A stretch of DNA of 64,000 bases from Opisthorchis felineus (lineage: Eukaryota; Platyhelminthes; Trematoda; Opisthorchiida; Opisthorchiidae): contig SJOL01008845.1 of NCBI GenBank assembly GCA_004794785.1, positions 103,744 to 167,743 on the forward strand, read 5' to 3'. Of the stretch, positions 59,356 through 64,000 are shown one piece after another (the stretch's first letter is position 1; each line of letters starts with the position of its first letter). The position numbers and the translations under genes are program-made. The notes below the pieces were generated by a model, which was not told where the DNA came from, did not search any database, and saw only the letters and a list, made by a program, of their open reading frames with translations.

Positions 59356-60213
59356 GTTTCCACCAACCTTACATTCTACTTGAACACCAAATGGGCAAAA
59401 TACACAAATAAGGCTGGCGGAGACTACGCCTATCTGGTATACCCCAGGGAGAGCGAAAACGCTAGCAGTTTGTTGAAAAGATCTCAGCAACCATATGAGC
59501 AGTCTGTTGTGGCAAGGAAATCTACTGCGGTATCTCAAATATCGTGCCGAGGTACGAAGCAGCCTTGGCGCTGCGCACTCAGTTGGAGAAAATCATAAAC
59601 AGGAGATTCGGTGGAATTCCTCGTTAACACCAGGTTAATTTGCAAATGTGTGTTTTTCATCAACTTAGTGGTTTGCTTTTCTAGGACTGGCCATTTTCAC
59701 TTCATACTTGTCCACCAAGCGTTTTTCCTTACTATGGAATCAAAGTTATCCTACACTTACCCAGGAGCTTTCGTCTCGCCTTGGTTGTGCTTCTAGTAAT
59801 GATTGGTTGTCTCTCGTTGGTAAATACTGGATGTCCATTATTTTAGGTTATTTATATAATTTTTTTACATACTACTCACCCAACATACCTGATTCACCTA
59901 CATCTTCGTCAAGGTCGCTTGAATATTTGGAGAACTGAGCACTCCATATGGAGACAATTTCTCCCGGGGAGTTTTTGGTCTCACGGCCTGTTTTTTGTTG
60001 TTGTTGGGATCAACGGGATGCCCCTAACACATAAACCCATAGGGTCTAGGAAAGTGCCCCTAAACACGATATATTCCTTATTCGGGTTTCGCTGAATTGG
60101 CACTACTATTCTGTCAGCCTACTCTATCATTGGTGAAGCCCACCGTGCGAGCCTGGTCGGGGATCAGCCACCGTGGACCAGTCCCTTCAGTTTACATAAT
60201 ATTAATAAATAAC

Positions 60214-60398
60214 TAATAATCGTTTAGCTGTAGCACCCTTTCGGTGCCTAGCTGCCAGGCCACCCGAAAAAAGTACGAGGGCTGAGATACTTCCAGGTTA
60301 CCCAAACCTAGACAGGAGCGGTCGAGATCTAGAGGTTGGGTTCGATCCTCTGACCTTCCGGTCAGTAAATTTGCGCACTAACCACTGGGCCGTCTCGA
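60214..60398 (-). repeat. tRNA-derived SINE copy
   Basis: The reverse complement reads GTTCGAGACGGCCCAGTGGT, then GACCGGAAGGTCAGAGGATC, GTCTAGGTTTGGGTAACCTG and ACCGAAAGGGTGCTACAGCT. It ends 88 bp before exon 19. Confidence 0.88.
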
Positions 60399-60486
60399 AC
60401 TTCAGTTTACATGGTACTTTTTTCCGTATCCATCAGTGGACATTCTGTGTTCTAATCTTATTCCCCACTGATTTACCACATGACAG

Positions 60487-60744
60487 GTTCCTCCAGGCCT
60501 GTCGGACATGGTTAACGTGCTGTTTGGAAATATGCCGGCGCTTTTCGAGTTTCACAAGCAGACATTCGAACCGGAGTTGGGCAAGTACACTGAAAGTGGT
60601 GATTTTCTCCCCGAAGATGTAGGCCACTGTTTTGTGGTCTACAGTGAGCGCCTGGCCGATTTGTATGTGGACTACTGTGTGAACTACACCGAATCCACCC
60701 GACTCTATATTGAACAAGGACAAGCTTTCTTCAGCGTGATCCAG
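60487..60744 (+). CDS. trio: trio exon 19: central DH domain
   Basis: Codes residues 1526-1611. VPPGLSDMVNVLFGNMPALF, EFHKQTFEPELGKY and LPEDVGHCFVVYSERL match the family strings IFGNM, EFH...F and LPEDVGHCF. The acceptor is CACATGACAG, the donor GTAAGT, phase 0. It follows a 4.8-kb intron. Confidence 0.96.
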
Positions 60745-63667
60745 GTAAGTAGTACATGACTGCTCACAATGTCCTGTCTTTTTTGTCTTAACTGCGCCTT
60801 CCATGTTTCTGGACCTAGGAGGCGGTTTCAGAAGAGCGGAACGTGACTATCCCACCTGTTATCACCGACAAGACGCAAATTCATGTTCCATCACACTTCT
60901 GAACACACCTCTTCCAGTTCAATGGGGTAACTGGGGGTTGTGTAGCACTTTCCCCATTTTGGGAGCTGTGTTAATCCGTGTAGTAGCGGAAATGATCGAT
61001 ATTCGCAATCGAGTTCGTTGATTTAAGTCGCATGTGACCTCAAATTGTCATGTCGATCGGTCCCACGTATTGTCTGTGTGGACTCGTAGTGCTGGCAAGT
61101 TTGTTCACTGGTTTGGCTTTCAAGCACAGAGAACTCCAGACGTCTTTGGTAGCCAATACTAAATAATCATAACCCGAATCATCTGCCGTCGGCGGATTAG
61201 CAGCGGAATGGTTAGAAAACGGCTTTTTCTTCGCCTGTTAGGTGTTTCAGTTGGGGAGTGTATCTGTCAGGATAAGCTTTCGTTGGAGTCTGCGTGATCC
61301 TCTTCATACTTGTCCTAAGACGCCAGAAGACCTGAGCGCCAACTGATCCTGGTGCCGTTTCTTCCGCACGCTTCCATCCAGGTTGTTTGGACGATTCTTT
61401 GGAGGGTCGATTGTACTGGGTTACCACTAGGACCTTTTCCATTCCCGCTTTGTTATTCTTTCCATATTAGAGCTTTTTTAAACCAAATAGACGGTTGTAC
61501 GGCAGTGGGACTCCGGTGTAACTGCACAGGATGCAGACACTCTGGGTAATACATTCGAAGTTTCGGAGCAGAGAAAACAACCTTAAGGACGATGAAGCAA
61601 TTATTGATATCGCCTATTTTCATCGTCACCCCAACCATTTTATCCATGATAGTACGCCCAGGTGCACTTCTGTGTATTTGTTTTTCAGTGTAGTAAAAAA
61701 CGGTCCGGCGCGGAGTTGTCAGTTGTGTTGTGAAAAGCTAATTGGATACAATTGGATGAACATAATAACACACCGCTGATTTGCAACAACTGTTCAAAGC
61801 CCTGTGTCGGAACACATATTTCAGCATTTTCCGTAAAATCCTGTCCCAGTGGAAGACCGAAAGTGGGGAAATTAGCGGCAATCAATATTTTCGAATGCAA
61901 ATCTGATGATCTAATTTACATACGCGCAGTAGTACTCACATTTGATACCACTTCTATGAGCATCGTCATAATGGTATCATCGTTCAGGTCTCCCACGACA
62001 CTTAGTCTCCGTGTCGCTGGACTAGTGTGCCAAGAAAACTGATTGTTTCCACCCATTTAGTGAGTACAACCTGGACAATGCTTTAATCTCTCCAACTTCA
62101 TACCTGCAATTTGGCGTCCAGGCACGGCGTTTTATTGCTCAGTCCATGTCGTCGTATGCATTCGTAGGTGAATGGCAAATGTATCAGTAATGCCCTCTGA
62201 TGTACTGCTCGTATTGATATTAAAAATAGTCTCAATGAAGACGCCATCTCGGATCGATACTGGCTGTCCATAAGTTCGTACTCTATTGTCCAAGATCGAT
62301 GTTGGATGTAGAGTAATTTCTTCGACCGCATGCTTTACGAATTGTCTAGCTCTTGAGACGGAGTTTAATCGCTTCCGGTCAGGTCTAACCTATTTCTGGA
62401 TAACAAGATGTTTCATTCTCACTGGATAAAAATCGATGCGTTTTTATGTTTTGAGTCCATCACTAGCTGGACACCTTTTGTCTAAGGATACTGTTTAGTC
62501 GGTTAAAAACCTGTGTGCTTGCATTGCTCGAGTTTGTTGGAGCAAGTGAATAAATGGCGCTGAGTTTTCTCCTTGATGTATGTGCAACTACTAATGAGCT
62601 AAAGATTTCCAGTTAAGTCTCCCCTTGATAACCTACTTTGTAAGTAAGAGCTAACCACACTACTGTTCAGCCGCTCGTGGCTGAACGACCAAGTGTTCAA
62701 CCACTTGCGTGTTATGGGTCACGGGTTCGAGATTCCCTTGGGCTTCGTGAGGTGCGCACTACTGATGCTTCCTGTTAAGGATGGAACAGCTGTATAGTTA
62801 TTGGCTTTCAGCATTGATTGACTTCACTGACAGGACGGAATCTCAATTGAAAATCAGGATGTCTCAAAATAATTATGGTTTTCAATCAATTTGCGATGGA
62901 AATAGTTCACACATCACATATGTGTTGGCAACAGTTCATGTATTGTGTTGACCTGGCCACCAGAGAACCGTCTCCATCACTGAGCTGTTTTTCCAACTGT
63001 TTACTGGATGGAAACGGTCCTCGGGAACAGCATTCAAATCATAGCCAGTAAACTCAGGCGTCTTCTCAACTTCCGCTATATGGACGGTTAGTGACGTTGG
63101 CGACTTGTTCTATTTGCATACGCAGTGGCGTTCCTGAGGCGTTGTCTTCAATGCATGATGACCGCTGTTCACGCTAAGGACAATAAAATATATTCACAAG
63201 CACTGTATCATCATCGTCGGAGTTTCACCGGATTAATTCCAACGAACAGCTTTCATCGGTGTGCAAGACTATGAGAGACGTAATCAATGTAAGGCTCACA
63301 CACCTAATAGCTGACCGTGATGTCGATAATTGACCCTGTGCCACTAATAAACCGCTTTTGTTTCGTTCCAGTGACACCCTGTTGTCCTCCTCACGTTGAG
63401 AACATTGAATAAGCTCATGAAAAACCCAGGAATCTACGTGTGCGTTCTCTGCCGAAGAAGTCTTCTATACGATCCGCTGCTTGACGATTTTCTGTTGATT
63501 TCCTGAACACTAGTTTCGGTCCTGCGACTATTGTTTTTCGATGACTTCAAGTCCACCGAACCCTTTTTAATAGTTTGAACGTCACATTCATTGTCTCTTT
63601 GGTGAAAATGTGTCGTAGCATATTGTCCGTTCAGTGACGATGTTCACTTCGATTGCTTCTATTTTAG
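60745..63667. other. Intron 19
   Basis: 2.9 kb with one possible tRNA-like relic near 62685; otherwise nothing recognised. Confidence 0.5.
62685..62790 (+). repeat. Possible second tRNA-like repeat
   Basis: CGTGGCTGAACGACCAAGTG followed by GTCACGGGTTCGAGATTCCC resembles A- and B-box sequences of a different tRNA from the common SINE. Only one copy is evident here, so it may be a solitary tRNA-like relic. Confidence 0.4.
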
Positions 63668-63865
63668 CGTTACTTCAATCTCACGGAACCGCTCCCGTCT
63701 TACCTCATCAAACCTGTGCAGCGGGTGACGAAATATCAGTTGTTGCTGCGGGAACTTCGCGATTGCTGTGACCCTGCAAGTGTGGCTGAACTCAACGAAG
63801 GACTAGAGGCTATGTTGGATGTACCCAAGCGAGCAAACGATGCTCTACATCTGAGCATGTTGCAT
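63668..63865 (+). CDS. trio: trio exon 20: DH domain CR3 segment
   Basis: Codes residues 1612-1677. [20 protein letters not shown] is the hallmark CR3 helix that packs against Rho GTPases. [20 protein letters not shown] closes the DH core and matches Trio/Kalirin ([14 protein letters not shown]). The acceptor is TATTTTAG, the donor GTAGGT at 63866, phase 0. The remaining coding exons lie beyond the window. Confidence 0.96.
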
Positions 63866-64000
63866 GTAGGTTTTTATGTCGCTCAGCCCTCTCCACGGTT
63901 GACAAATGTCCTAAACGCAGACCCTATGTAGAGAGTCCAGTGATTCGTCAAGGTTGTATAACATCCTCGAAAAATCCTGGTTCACGCCACCCACTCCTAA

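Larger units (their letters stand above)
59100..59620 (+). repeat. Dispersed repeat X, copy 3, with hammerhead-like motifs
   Basis: 59355-59610 shares GTTTCCA(C/T)CAACCTT, CTCAGCAACCATATGAG and related blocks with 21459 on and with the reverse complement of 4655-4775. Immediately upstream, 59220-59245 (+) and 59316-59341 (-) carry hammerhead-type cores. The repeat has one open frame of about 70 codons, but I recognise no domain. Confidence 0.6.
55658..60486. other. Intron 18
   Basis: 4.8 kb with two joined SINEs (57562-57940), repeat X with hammerhead-like cores (59100-59620) and an antisense SINE (60214-60398). The stretch 55658-57561 shows nothing recognised. Confidence 0.5.
11165..63865 (+). 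other. trio: trio gene span: Trio/Kalirin-family RhoGEF, 20 exons seen, 3' end outside window
   Basis: Joined exons give 1677 codons with no stop. Domain order is low-complexity N-terminus (residues 1-165), Sec14/CRAL-TRIO (about 166-320), spectrin repeats (about 320-1400), Ser/Thr/Gly linker (about 1441-1480) and DH domain from about 1486. In the family, Trio is a membrane-associated exchange factor that loads GTP on Rac/RhoG (first DH-PH) and RhoA (second DH-PH) to steer actin in axon guidance and cell migration. All 19 introns start GT and end AG; 15 are phase 0. The end of the DH domain, the PH domain and any second GEF lie beyond base 64000. Upstream non-coding or alternative first exons are not visible. 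The family call is firm; a single-copy ortholog rather than a paralog is assumed, as invertebrates generally have one. Confidence 0.93.

Noticed and set aside
1..64000. Prokaryotic features such as CRISPR arrays, operons or ribosome-binding sites
   Set aside because: Spliced exons, kilobase introns, SINEs and metazoan Trio show this is animal nuclear DNA; no regularly spaced short repeats of CRISPR type were seen.

Overview
This is eukaryotic DNA. A single intron-rich gene on the + strand carries most of the window, and its introns are full of retroelement debris. The gene is an ortholog of Trio/Kalirin (UNC-73 in nematodes), the multidomain Rho guanine-nucleotide exchange factor. I can follow 20 coding exons from 11165 to 63865. 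Each has a canonical GT donor and AG acceptor, and all reading phases are compatible, giving 1677 codons without a stop. The order is a His/Gln/Ser-rich N-terminus, a Sec14/CRAL-TRIO domain, a long series of spectrin repeats, a Ser/Gly/Thr linker and most of the first DH (RhoGEF) domain. The gene runs off the right edge before the end of the DH domain, so the PH domain and anything further are outside the window.

The host is most likely a flatworm, probably a digenean fluke of liver-fluke type. This is inference. It rests on the divergence of Trio, the mixture of RTE-like, CR1-like and Ty3/Gypsy remnants, and a very abundant tRNA-derived SINE; none of these alone fixes the species.

Layout: 1-8362 holds no gene I can support; roughly 430-5990 shows strong strand asymmetry of purines and pyrimidines. 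A CR1-like non-LTR pseudogene, preceded by an imperfect hairpin, occupies about 8363-10440. Exon 1 of trio is at 11165-11899. The 11.7-kb intron 1 contains an RTE-like pseudogene (13605-15879), a Ty3/Gypsy remnant in reverse orientation (about 16505-19997) with candidate terminal repeats and a SINE inserted in it, and a second closely similar RTE fragment (20799-21448). Exons 2-10 (23589-40536) are spread thinly, with SINE copies in the introns. Intron 10 (8.0 kb) holds a nearly full-length but broken second RTE-like family on the minus strand (about 42887-46900). Exons 11-14 form a tight cluster (48572-50085, introns of 89-104 nt), followed by exons 15-20 with larger gaps. A repeat at about 59200-59610 contains two hammerhead-ribozyme-like cores in opposite orientation.

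The only host protein supported here is Trio; everything else recognisable is mobile-element derived and apparently dead. I found no operon, CRISPR array, rRNA or convincing functional tRNA gene, and nothing I would call a new biological system. The observations most worth a second look are the hammerhead-like pair, the missing last spectrin repeat in the trio model, and the terminal repeats of the Gypsy remnant.
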